NCBI GenBank assembly: GCA_020638595.1 | Contig: JACKIG010000034.1 | Coordinates: 1 to 40,344, forward strand | From: Rhodospirillaceae bacterium | Lineage (GTDB): Bacteria > Pseudomonadota > Alphaproteobacteria > DSM-16000 > Inquilinaceae | DNA length: 40,344 nt | Direction: 5' to 3' | Shown: positions 7,447 to 15,285 of the stretch, one piece after another | How the letters are laid out: every line of letters begins with the position of its first letter | Position numbering within the stretch: the first letter of the stretch is position 1 | Notes under the pieces: generated by a model | What the model saw: only the letters and a program-made list of their open reading frames with translations | What the model was told of the DNA's origin: nothing | Databases searched by the model: none | Program-made: the position numbers and the translations under genes

Positions 7447-7577
7447 GTACTGATATGGCAGACGAGCGCGAATTCAATCGAAGACGTCCGAGCATTCTGG
7501 ACGGACGGAATTGAGCCCTTGCCGAAGAGGATATCGTTCGTATCCTTAGAGACATGCGCCCTGTAGGAGCGTCCCCC

Positions 7578-10052
7578 ATGTGCCCTGCCTTCACCGTCGG
7601 CCAGTCGTTGCGGCCGACTCACGACCAGGAGTCTCTGCAGCGCTGTATACTGCGCTGGCTGAAGTCCTGCGTCGGCAAGGACCCGCTGACGGCAACGCCC
7701 CACGACTGGTATGTCGCGGTGGCCCGGGCGGTGCGCGAATGCACCGTCGATGCCTGGTGGGAAACCTCGACACACCGCTTCGATCCCAGGGTCAAGCGCG
7801 TCTATTACCTGTCGCTCGAATTCCTTGTCGGCCGGCGGCTGAAGAGCGGGCTGTCCAGCCTGGGCCTGGCCGAGACCTGCCGCCTGGCGCTCGACGACTA
7901 TGGCGTCGATCTCGACCGCCTGTACGAGTGCGAGCCGGACGCACCGCTGGGTGACGGCGGCCTGGCGCGGCTGGCGGCCTGCACGCTCGACAGCATGGCC
8001 AATCTCGGCATTCCGGGGCTGGGCTACGGCCTGCGCTATGAATACGGGTCGTTCCGCCAGCGGCTGGAGAACGGCTGGCAGATGGACGTGCCCGAAAGCT
8101 GGCTGGCCAACGGCAACCCGTGGGAGTTCGAACGCCACGACGTCACCCACTGGATCGACTTCTACGGCCACGCCGATCCCCCCGCTGCCGACGGCCGGTC
8201 GGTCTGGCATGGCGGCCGGCGGGTGATGGCGACCGCCTTCGACACGCCGGTGATCGGCTGGCAGGGACGGTGGGTCAATACGCTGCGCCTGTGGTCCGCA
8301 GTGCCGATGACGGCGATCGACCTTGCCGCCTTCAACCGCGGCGACTACGGCGCGGCCTATGAGGACCACGAACTGGCCAAGAGCCTGACGCGCGTCCACT
8401 ATTCCAGCCAGGGCAGCCCGGCGGAGCAGGAGTTGCGCCTGAAGCAGGAGCATTTCTTCGCCTCTGCCTCCATGCAGGACATCCTGCGCCGCTACGGCAA
8501 TTTCCGCGACGGGCTGTCCGGCCTGCCCGACGCCGTGGCCATCCAGCTGAACGACAACCCCAGTGCGCTGGCGGTGGCCGAGCTGATGCGGCTTCTGGTC
8601 GATATCAAGGGTGTGCCCTGGGAAGAGGCATGGTCGCTGACGCGCGCGACGATGGCCTATACCAGCCACTCGCTGCTGGCCGAAGCGCAGGAACGGTGGC
8701 CGGTGTCGCTGCTGGCCCGCGTCCTGCCGCGCCACCTGCAGATCATCGAACGGCTGGACGCCGGCTCGGTCGGGCGGGTCTGTGCGCGGGGGGCGGAAAT
8801 CCACCGCCTGCCGTCGCTGATCGACCGCCAGGGTGACGAGCCCGCGGTGCGGATGGGACATCTGGCCTTCGCCGGCTGCCACACGGTCAACGGCGTGTCG
8901 GTGATGCAGACGGAGCTGCTGAAGACCCAGCAGTTCGCCGACCTGCATGCCGCCGATCCGGACCGCATCGTCTGCATCACCAACGGCATCACGCCGCGCC
9001 GCTGGCTGTATGACAGCAACCGGCCGCTGGCGCGGCTGATCTCCTCGGCGATCGGGCGCGACTGGATCGCCGACATGACGCGGCTGGAGGCGCTGGAGCC
9101 GTTCGCCGGCGATGCCGGGTTCCGCGCCGACTTCGAAGCGGCCAAGCGCCACAACAAGGAAGACCTGGCGGAGTATGTGAAGCAGTGCTGCGACGTCGCC
9201 ATCGACCCCGACGCGCTGTTCGACGTGCAGGCCAAGCCGATCCACCGGCACAAGCGCCAGCTTCTGAACCTGCTGCATACGGTGGCGCTCTACCGCGCCA
9301 TGCGCGACGATCCCAAGGCGGGCGGCTGGCAGCCGCGCGTCAAGATCTTCGCCGGCAAGGCGCCGCCGCACAACCAGACCGCCAAGCTGATCATCAAGCT
9401 GGCCAGCGACATCGCCCGGCACGTGAACGCCGACCGGCGCGTGGCCGACCTGCTGAAGGTGGTCTTCCTGCCCGACTACAGCGTGACGGTGGCCGAGCGG
9501 ATCATCCCGGCGGCCGAATTGTCGGAGCAGATCTCCACGCCCGGCACCGAATCCTCCGGTACCGGCAACATGAAGCTGGCGCTGAACGGTGCGCTGACCC
9601 TGGGGTCGCTGGACGGCGCGACGCTGGAGATCCGCGACCGCATCGGCACGGACAACATGTTCCTGTTCGGACCCACGGCTGCGGAGGTCGCCGCCCGGCG
9701 GGATGCGGGGGCCATCGACAGCCGCCAGGCGATCCAGTCGGATCCCGAACTGGCCGGTGCGATCGAGATGATTTCCTCCGGCGCGTTCTCGCGCGACGAA
9801 CCGGACCGCTTCCGGGCGCTGATGGCCCTGCTCTGGGTCGAAGACCAGTTCTTCGTCGCCGGCCATTTCCGCGACTATTGCCAGGCCCAGGCCGAGGTGG
9901 AAGCGCGGTACCGCCAGCCGGCCGCCTGGCAGCGCGCCGCGATCCTCAGCACCGCCAGGGTCGGGTGGTTTTCCGCCGACCGCGCCGTCGGCCAGTATGC
10001 CGACTGGGTGTGGCAGGCCCGCATGCCCAGCTTCGCCGCCGTGGCCGAATAG
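7578..10052 (+). CDS. glgP: Glycogen/alpha-glucan phosphorylase
   Basis: A PLP enzyme of GT35 that releases glucose-1-phosphate from alpha-1,4-glucan, 824 residues as usual. Family blocks include RVYYLSLEFLVGRRL, GDGGLARLAACTLDSMA, GYGLRYEYGSF, TNGITPRRWL, HKRQLLNLLH and SSGTGNMKLALNGALTLGSLDGA, with the PLP lysine at about Lys666. Several positions differ from the common consensus. LNDTHP is replaced by LNDNPS (325-329), so the usual His is Pro. FGGKAAP is FAGKAPP, and DGANVEI is DGATLEI. I chose the ATG at 7578 because GGAG lies 8 bases upstream; the ATG at 7554 lacks this. No other glycogen genes flank it, so the physiological glucan is unclear. Confidence 0.93.
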   Translation: MCPAFTVGQSLRPTHDQESLQRCILRWLKSCVGKDPLTATPHDWYVAVARAVRECTVDAWWETSTHRFDPRVKRVYYLSLEFLVGRRLKSGLSSLGLAETCRLALDDYGVDLDRLYECEPDAPLGDGGLARLAACTLDSMANLGIPGLGYGLRYEYGSFRQRLENGWQMDVPESWLANGNPWEFERHDVTHWIDFYGHADPPAADGRSVWHGGRRVMATAFDTPVIGWQGRWVNTLRLWSAVPMTAIDLAAFNRGDYGAAYEDHELAKSLTRVHYSSQGSPAEQELRLKQEHFFASASMQDILRRYGNFRDGLSGLPDAVAIQLNDNPSALAVAELMRLLVDIKGVPWEEAWSLTRATMAYTSHSLLAEAQERWPVSLLARVLPRHLQIIERLDAGSVGRVCARGAEIHRLPSLIDRQGDEPAVRMGHLAFAGCHTVNGVSVMQTELLKTQQFADLHAADPDRIVCITNGITPRRWLYDSNRPLARLISSAIGRDWIADMTRLEALEPFAGDAGFRADFEAAKRHNKEDLAEYVKQCCDVAIDPDALFDVQAKPIHRHKRQLLNLLHTVALYRAMRDDPKAGGWQPRVKIFAGKAPPHNQTAKLIIKLASDIARHVNADRRVADLLKVVFLPDYSVTVAERIIPAAELSEQISTPGTESSGTGNMKLALNGALTLGSLDGATLEIRDRIGTDNMFLFGPTAAEVAARRDAGAIDSRQAIQSDPELAGAIEMISSGAFSRDEPDRFRALMALLWVEDQFFVAGHFRDYCQAQAEVEARYRQPAAWQRAAILSTARVGWFSADRAVGQYADWVWQARMPSFAAVAE

Positions 10053-10125
10053 CGACCGCGTTTCGCCATTCCGGCGGGACGGCGGATTGACAGGGTGGGT
10101 CCGCCTGGTCCAGCTAACGGCGTGT

Positions 10126-10148
10126 GCCGGCACCGTGCGGGTGCCGGC
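10126..10148 (+). promoter_or_regulatory. Perfect hairpin in the gmd leader
   Basis: GCCGGCACC (10126-10134) and GGTGCCGGC (10140-10148) form a perfect 9-bp stem with a GTGCG loop. It ends 20 bases before the gmd GTG start and 74 bases after the glgP stop. It lacks a T-run, so it may be a weak terminator for glgP or a translation-influencing structure for gmd. Confidence 0.45.
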
Positions 10149-10168
10149 GATGGAACGTCGGGGTTGGC

Positions 10169-11239
10169 GTGGCGGGAAAAGTTGCACTCATTACCGGGAT
10201 CACCGGACAGGACGGCGCCTATCTGGCCCAGTTGCTGCTGGGCAAGGGCTATATCGTCCATGGCGTGAAGCGCCGGTCGTCGTCGTTCAACACGGCGCGG
10301 ATCGACCACCTCTACCGCGATCCGCACGAAACCGATGTGCGCTTCCACCTGCACTACGGCGACATGACGGATGCCACCAACCTGATCCGCCTGATCGCCG
10401 ATGCCGGGCCGACCGAGATCTACAACCTTGCCGCCCAGAGCCATGTCGGCGTCAGTTTCGAAACCCCGGAATACACCGCCAATGCCGACGCGCTGGGCTG
10501 TCTCCGGCTGCTGGAGGCGGTCCGCATCCTGGGGCTGGAGCGCACTGTGCGCTTCTACCAGGCATCGACGTCGGAGCTTTACGGCAGGGCCGTGGAAGTG
10601 CCGCAGAGCGAGACCACGCCCTTCCACCCGCGCAGCCCCTATGCCGCGGCCAAGCTCTATGCATACTGGATCACGGTGAACTACCGCGAGGCCTATGGCA
10701 TCCATGCCTCCAACGGCATCCTGTTCAACCATGAGAGCCCGATCCGCGGCGAGACCTTCGTCACCCGCAAGATCACCCGCGGCGCCGCGGCCATCGCGCT
10801 GGGCCTGCAGGACCGGCTCTATCTCGGCAATCTGGATGCCAAACGCGATTGGGGCCATGCGCGGGACTATGTGGAGGGCATGTGGCTGATGCTCCAGCAG
10901 CCCGACCCCGGCGACTATGTCCTGGCGACCGGGGAATGCCATTCGGTCCGCGAATTCGTGGAGGTCGCCTTCGCGGAGATCGGCCGGCGCATCGTCTGGC
11001 AGGGCGAGGGGGTGGGCGAGAAGGGCTGTGATGCCGTCAGCGGCGATGTGCTGGTGGAGATCGACGCCCGCTATTTCCGCCCGACGGAAGTCGACCTGCT
11101 GCTGGGCGACCCGGCCAAGGCGCGCAGGCACCTGGGCTGGCATCACCGCACCCCGTTCGCAGACCTGGTCCGTGACATGGTGGCCGCCGACCTGGTCGCC
11201 GTAGCGCAGGAGTTTGGGCGCCGTGACCGCAGCGGGTGA
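10169..11239 (+). CDS. gmd: GDP-mannose 4,6-dehydratase
   Basis: An extended short-chain dehydrogenase that converts GDP-D-mannose to GDP-4-keto-6-deoxy-D-mannose, the first step to GDP-L-fucose and related deoxysugars. The 356-residue product has the NADP-binding motif GITGQDGAYLA (10-20), the catalytic YxxxK pair Tyr158 and Lys162 in SPYAAAKLYAYW, and Gmd blocks such as VKRRSSSFNTARI, NLAAQSHVGVSF, NHESPIRGETFVTRKI and GNLDAKRDWGHARDYV. I chose the GTG at 10169, giving MAGKVALITG. An upstream extension is not conserved. It overlaps the following fcl gene by 17 bases, so both are one operon feeding surface polysaccharide synthesis. Confidence 0.95.
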   Translation: MAGKVALITGITGQDGAYLAQLLLGKGYIVHGVKRRSSSFNTARIDHLYRDPHETDVRFHLHYGDMTDATNLIRLIADAGPTEIYNLAAQSHVGVSFETPEYTANADALGCLRLLEAVRILGLERTVRFYQASTSELYGRAVEVPQSETTPFHPRSPYAAAKLYAYWITVNYREAYGIHASNGILFNHESPIRGETFVTRKITRGAAAIALGLQDRLYLGNLDAKRDWGHARDYVEGMWLMLQQPDPGDYVLATGECHSVREFVEVAFAEIGRRIVWQGEGVGEKGCDAVSGDVLVEIDARYFRPTEVDLLLGDPAKARRHLGWHHRTPFADLVRDMVAADLVAVAQEFGRRDRSG

Positions 11240-12200
11240 ACTGCCGTTCCGCCTGGCCGGGCGGCGCGTCTTCGTTGCCGGCCATCGCGGCATGGTCGGC
11301 GCGGCCGTGCTGCGCCGGCTGGCGTCGGAAGGGTGCGAGACCGTCACCGCCGGGCGCGATGCGGTGGACCTGCGCCGCCAGGCGGAGACGGAGGCCTGGA
11401 TGGCGCAAGCCCGGCCCGATGTCGTCGTCATGGCCGCGGCGACGGTGGGCGGCATCCTCGCCAACGACAGCCGGCCGGTCGATTTCCTCTACGACAACCT
11501 GATGATCGAGGCCAATGTCATCGCCGCCGCCCATCGTGTCGGCGTGGCGAAGTTCCTGTTCCTGGGCTCGTCGTGCATCTATCCGCGCCTGGCACCGCAG
11601 CCGATGGCGGAGGACGCGCTGCTGACCGGGCCGCTGGAGCCCACCAACCAGTGGTACGCCGTCGCCAAGATCGCCGGCATCAAGCTGGCGCAGGCCTATC
11701 GCCGGCAGCACGCCATGGACGCCATCAGCGCCATGCCGACCAACCTCTATGGCCCCGGCGACAATTTCGACCTGGCGGCCAGCCACGTGCTGCCGGCGCT
11801 GCTGCGCAAGGTCCACGATGCCAAGACCCGCGGCGACGATGCGGTCGTGCTGTGGGGCTCCGGATCGCCGCGGCGGGAATTCCTGTATGTCGACGACCTG
11901 GCCGATGCGCTGGTCTTCCTCTTGAAGCACTATTCCTCGCCCGAGATCGTCAATGTCGGCACCGGGGAGGATCTGACGATCCTGGAGCTGGCCCGCATGG
12001 TCGCCGACGTCGTCGGCTATGGCGGCCGGTTCGAGCTTGACCGGACCAAGCCGGACGGCACACCGCGCAAGCTGCTGGATGTCGGCCGCCTGGCCGACCT
12101 GGGTTGGCGGGCGCCCACGCCGCTGCGCGACGGGCTGGAGCGGACCTATCGCTGGTTCCTGGACAACGCCGGCCGGCTGCGCGATGGCGCGCCGGCCTGA
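11223..12200 (+). CDS. fcl: GDP-L-fucose synthase
   Basis: The epimerase-reductase that turns the Gmd product into GDP-L-fucose with NADPH. The 325-residue chain has the Rossmann motif GHRGMVG (20-26), the active-site Cys in LGSSCIYP, the YxxxK pair Tyr145 and Lys149 in NQWYAVAKIAG, and the block YGPGDNFDLAASHVLPALL carrying the catalytic His. RREFLYVDDLADA and NVGTGEDLTI are also standard. I chose the GTG at 11223 because CAGGAG lies 10 bases upstream; a TTG at 11214 is too close to it. The start lies inside gmd, which implies coupled translation. No glycosyltransferase is adjacent, so the acceptor glycan is unknown. Confidence 0.94.
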   Translation: MTAAGELPFRLAGRRVFVAGHRGMVGAAVLRRLASEGCETVTAGRDAVDLRRQAETEAWMAQARPDVVVMAAATVGGILANDSRPVDFLYDNLMIEANVIAAAHRVGVAKFLFLGSSCIYPRLAPQPMAEDALLTGPLEPTNQWYAVAKIAGIKLAQAYRRQHAMDAISAMPTNLYGPGDNFDLAASHVLPALLRKVHDAKTRGDDAVVLWGSGSPRREFLYVDDLADALVFLLKHYSSPEIVNVGTGEDLTILELARMVADVVGYGGRFELDRTKPDGTPRKLLDVGRLADLGWRAPTPLRDGLERTYRWFLDNAGRLRDGAPA

Positions 12201-12233
12201 AGCAACATTATGACCAATTGAGATTGTTTAACG

Positions 12234-12254
12234 GAACGCGAATTTAACGCGTTC
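12234..12254 (+). terminator. Hairpin after fcl
   Basis: GAACGCG (12234-12240) pairs with CGCGTTC (12248-12254) across an AATTTAA loop, 33 bases past the fcl stop in an AT-rich gap. It is followed by TTATCC rather than a true T-run. It could end gmd-fcl or shape the leader of the following receptor gene. Confidence 0.38.
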
Positions 12255-12327
12255 TTATCCAGTTGTGGGAGAAGGTTGTACCCACGCACTTCACGCGAAC
12301 AACAAAACAAAGTGCCGAGGGAACCCC

Positions 12328-14541
12328 ATGACGCTGCCCGCACTGCGGATCTCCCGCAAGCTCCCGCTGATTCTCGCCGGCCTCACGGTGATCGCCTGTA
12401 CGGCGACGGGCGCGATCGCCTTCTTCCAGGCCCAGTCGGCCCTGCAGCAGGCGGCCTTCGACAAGCTGGACGCCGTGCGCGGCGACCGCGTCGCGGCCCT
12501 GACCGACTATCTGGACGCCATCCGCGAGGACGTCTCGCTTCTGGGGTCGAACCACATGGTCGCCGACGCCGTGCAATCGCTGACGACCGCCTTCGGGGGT
12601 TTCGGCGACGATGCCGCCGCGCGATTGCAGACGGCCTATATCGACGACAATACCCATCCCGACGCCAGGTACCTGATGTCCGACGACGAGGATCACCTGT
12701 TCGACGTCAACGGCTACAGCAGCGTCCATGCCCGGTTCCATGGCTGGCTGACGCGCCTGGCCCTGGACCGGGGGTATGGCGACATCTATCTGCTCGACCT
12801 GGACGGCAACGTCATCTACTCCACGTTCAAGGAGCATGATTTCGCCCGCAACGTGAATGACGACGTGTTGGGCGGCACCGGCCTTGCCGCCGTGTTCGCC
12901 GCCTGCATGGAGGCGGTCAACGCCGTTGCTGCCGCCGGCCCGGACGCCGATATCAGCCCCTACCTCGCAACCGTCGCCTTCGCCGATCTTGAGCACTACA
13001 CCCCGATCGACGGCCGGCCGGCCGGCTTCGTCGCCGCCCCGGTGTTCGACCGGTACGGGTTCGGCGCCGGCGTGCTGGCCGTCCAGATGCCCGTGGATCG
13101 CCTGAACGCCCTGGTCAACAGCACCGTCGGCATGGGCGAGACCGGCAGGGCCTATGTGGTCGGCGCCGACGGATCGATGCGCTCGGACCTGCCCGGCGCT
13201 GCCGCCGACGGCGGCGAAAGCTCCGTCCTCACGCAACAGGTCGACAGCGAGCCGGCGCGCGAGGCCCTGGCGGGCGGCGAAGGCGTCATGGTGGCCGACA
13301 GCTTCGATGGCACCCACGTGCTTGCGTCGTATGCGCCGGTCGCCCTTCCCGGCGTCAACTGGGGGCTGATTGCCGAGATCTCGTGGGATGAAGTGACCCG
13401 TCCGGCCTACCTGATGGGCGGACAGATGGCGCTGGCGGTGCTGGTCATCTCGCTGGCGATCGCCGGGGCCGGCGTGCTGATCGCGCGCACCATCGCCGGC
13501 CCGATCGGCCGCATGACCAAGGCGATGGCGACACTGGCCCGGAACGACCTGGAGGTCGAAGTTCCGGCCCGCAACCGCCGGGACGAGATCGGCGAGATGG
13601 CGGCCGCCGTCCAGGTCTTCAAGGACAATGCCCGGGAGATGCGGCGCCTGGAGGCCAGCCAGGCGGAGGCGAAGCAGGCGGCGGAAGCCGAGAAGCACGA
13701 CATGATGCAGCGGATGGCCGACGAGCTGGAGGCCAGCGTCGGCCGGATCGTCGGGGCCGTCCGGTCGACGGCCGATGGCCTCAAGGACACGGCCGGATCG
13801 ATGACGACCATCGCGGAGGATGCCAAGCGGCAGTCGGAAACCGTGGCCTCGTCCTCGCAGCAGGCGTCCGGCAATGTCCAGACCGTCGCCGCCGCGTCGG
13901 AGGAGTTGTCGGCGTCGATCCACGAAATCGGCCAGCAGGTGGCGCGGTCGTCCGCCATGGCATCCGAAGCGGTCGGCCGGTCCGACAATGCCCGCGACAA
14001 GATCCAGCTGCTGGCCGCGGCCGCCCAGAAGATCGGCGAGGTCGTGCAGCTGATCACGTCGATCGCCGAACAGACCAACCTTCTGGCGCTGAACGCCACC
14101 ATCGAGGCGGCCCGCGCCGGTGACGCCGGCAAGGGCTTCGCCGTCGTCGCGCAGGAGGTCAAGGCGCTGGCCAACCAGACGGCCAAGGCGACGGAGGACA
14201 TCACCCAACAGATCGCCGGCGTTCAGTCGGCCACCGGCGAGACGGTGGATGCCGTCGACGGTATCGCCCAGTGCATCGCCTCGATCAGCGAGGTGGCGGC
14301 GGCCATCGCCGCGGCGGTCGAGCAGCAGTCTGCGGCGACTGAGGAGATCAGCCGCAACGTCGCCGAAGCGTCGGCCGGCACCCAGCAGGTGTCCGAGGCG
14401 ATCGTCGGCGTGACCGAGGCGGCCGGCGCGGTCGACCGCGTGGCGGGCGAGGTGCGCGCGGCGACCGACCCGCTGGCACAGCAATCGGCGTTGCTGGCGC
14501 AGGAGGTCGGCCGCTTCATCGGCCGGATCCGCCAGGCCTGA
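12328..14541 (+). CDS. Methyl-accepting chemotaxis protein, periplasmic-sensing
   Basis: A transmembrane chemoreceptor of 737 residues. A first membrane segment (about 12-33) is followed by a large periplasmic domain (about 35-362) with Cache-like features. These are a DIYLLDLDGNVIYSTF strand segment, GAGVLAVQMPVDRLNALV, and a second ADGSMRSDL region, so a double-Cache fold is plausible. The second membrane segment (about 363-387) leads into HAMP (RTIAGPIGRMTKAM) and a signalling domain. Its hairpin tip is IAEQTNLLALNATIEAARAGDAGKGF. GAGGG precedes the ATG at 12328. No CheR-docking pentapeptide ends the protein. The ligand is unknown, and no che genes lie nearby. Confidence 0.92.
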   Translation: MTLPALRISRKLPLILAGLTVIACTATGAIAFFQAQSALQQAAFDKLDAVRGDRVAALTDYLDAIREDVSLLGSNHMVADAVQSLTTAFGGFGDDAAARLQTAYIDDNTHPDARYLMSDDEDHLFDVNGYSSVHARFHGWLTRLALDRGYGDIYLLDLDGNVIYSTFKEHDFARNVNDDVLGGTGLAAVFAACMEAVNAVAAAGPDADISPYLATVAFADLEHYTPIDGRPAGFVAAPVFDRYGFGAGVLAVQMPVDRLNALVNSTVGMGETGRAYVVGADGSMRSDLPGAAADGGESSVLTQQVDSEPAREALAGGEGVMVADSFDGTHVLASYAPVALPGVNWGLIAEISWDEVTRPAYLMGGQMALAVLVISLAIAGAGVLIARTIAGPIGRMTKAMATLARNDLEVEVPARNRRDEIGEMAAAVQVFKDNAREMRRLEASQAEAKQAAEAEKHDMMQRMADELEASVGRIVGAVRSTADGLKDTAGSMTTIAEDAKRQSETVASSSQQASGNVQTVAAASEELSASIHEIGQQVARSSAMASEAVGRSDNARDKIQLLAAAAQKIGEVVQLITSIAEQTNLLALNATIEAARAGDAGKGFAVVAQEVKALANQTAKATEDITQQIAGVQSATGETVDAVDGIAQCIASISEVAAAIAAAVEQQSAATEEISRNVAEASAGTQQVSEAIVGVTEAAGAVDRVAGEVRAATDPLAQQSALLAQEVGRFIGRIRQA

Positions 14542-14636
14542 CCGTCGCCCCGCGGGGTGGCGGCGCGGTTTGCGCCGTGGCAGGCGGCGCGCGGTTGGGC
14601 TAGACTGCCGCCAGGCAACCATCGTCGGGCGACCCC

Positions 14637-15194
14637 ATGGCCAACCCGCTGGACCCTGCCCGGCGCCTGCAGCTTGTCGTCGGCGACATCACCGGCCTGG
14701 CGGTGGATGCCATCGTCAATGCCGCCAACCGTGCGCTTGCCGGCGGCGGCGGCGTGGACGGGGCCATCCATCGGGCCGCCGGGCCGGAGCTGAAGCGCCA
14801 CACCGATGCCCACTACGCCGGCTGTCCAACCGGCGACTGCGTCATCAGCCCGGGCTTCGGCCTGAAGGCCCGGCACGTCATCCATTGCGTCGGACCGGTC
14901 TGGCGCGGCGGCGGGGCGGACGAAGACCGATTGCTGGCCGGCTGCTATGCGCGCGCCCTGGCGCTGGCTGCGGCTAACGGCATTGCCAGCATCGCCTTTC
15001 CCGCCATCAGCACGGGCATCTACGGGTTCCCCGCAGACCGGGCTGCCGGGATTGCGATATCCACGATTGTGAAAGACCTTATACTTTATGATGATATCGA
15101 GCGCGTGATCTTCGTGTGCTTCAATGAGGCGGCCGCCGACCACTACCGGGCGCAGCTGGCCGCCCTGGGGAAGGGAATCGGTCCCGTGGAGTGA
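14637..15194 (+). CDS. Macrodomain protein, probable O-acetyl-ADP-ribose deacetylase
   Basis: A stand-alone 185-residue macrodomain, like the YmdB/MacroD group that hydrolyses O-acetyl-ADP-ribose and can remove ADP-ribose from proteins. The ligand-binding motifs are clear: GDIT (17-20), VNAANRALAGGGGVDGAIH with Asn28, Asn31 and Asp41, and the phosphate loop ISTGIYGFP (124-132). No signal peptide or extra domain is present. The ATG at 14637 has only a weak GGGCGA upstream. The next gene, on the same strand 91 bases on, is an acyl-CoA ligase/acetyltransferase fusion, which suggests a shared role in acetate or acetylation metabolism. That link is inference. Confidence 0.92.
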   Translation: MANPLDPARRLQLVVGDITGLAVDAIVNAANRALAGGGGVDGAIHRAAGPELKRHTDAHYAGCPTGDCVISPGFGLKARHVIHCVGPVWRGGGADEDRLLAGCYARALALAAANGIASIAFPAISTGIYGFPADRAAGIAISTIVKDLILYDDIERVIFVCFNEAAADHYRAQLAALGKGIGPVE

Positions 15195-15285
15195 GTGTGC
15201 GGCGAAGGGCAGCGCGTGCCCCCCGTCGTCACGCCTCACCTTGCGAACACCCGGCAGGACCGGGCGAAACCGGGAGACCCCGTCG

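Larger units (their letters stand above)
7274..7577. other. Divergent intergenic region upstream of glgP
   Basis: About 300 bases separate the Cys-rich secreted protein (minus) from glgP (plus). A possible rightward promoter is TTGGAC (7399-7404) with TTAACT (7422-7427) at 17-base spacing. A dyad GGGTA-CGA-TACCC (7434-7446) is flanked by ATATC (7428-7432) and GATAT (7452-7456). A small hairpin AGGATA/TATCCT (7528-7533, 7541-7546) lies in the glgP leader. No gene is seen on either strand. Confidence 0.45.

Noticed and set aside
7422..10187. Open frame of about 920 codons on the minus strand opposite glgP
   Set aside because: It is antisense to a clearly conserved enzyme, low-complexity in Gln/Arg/His/Gly, and shows no family motif. 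High GC content makes stop codons rare in this frame.
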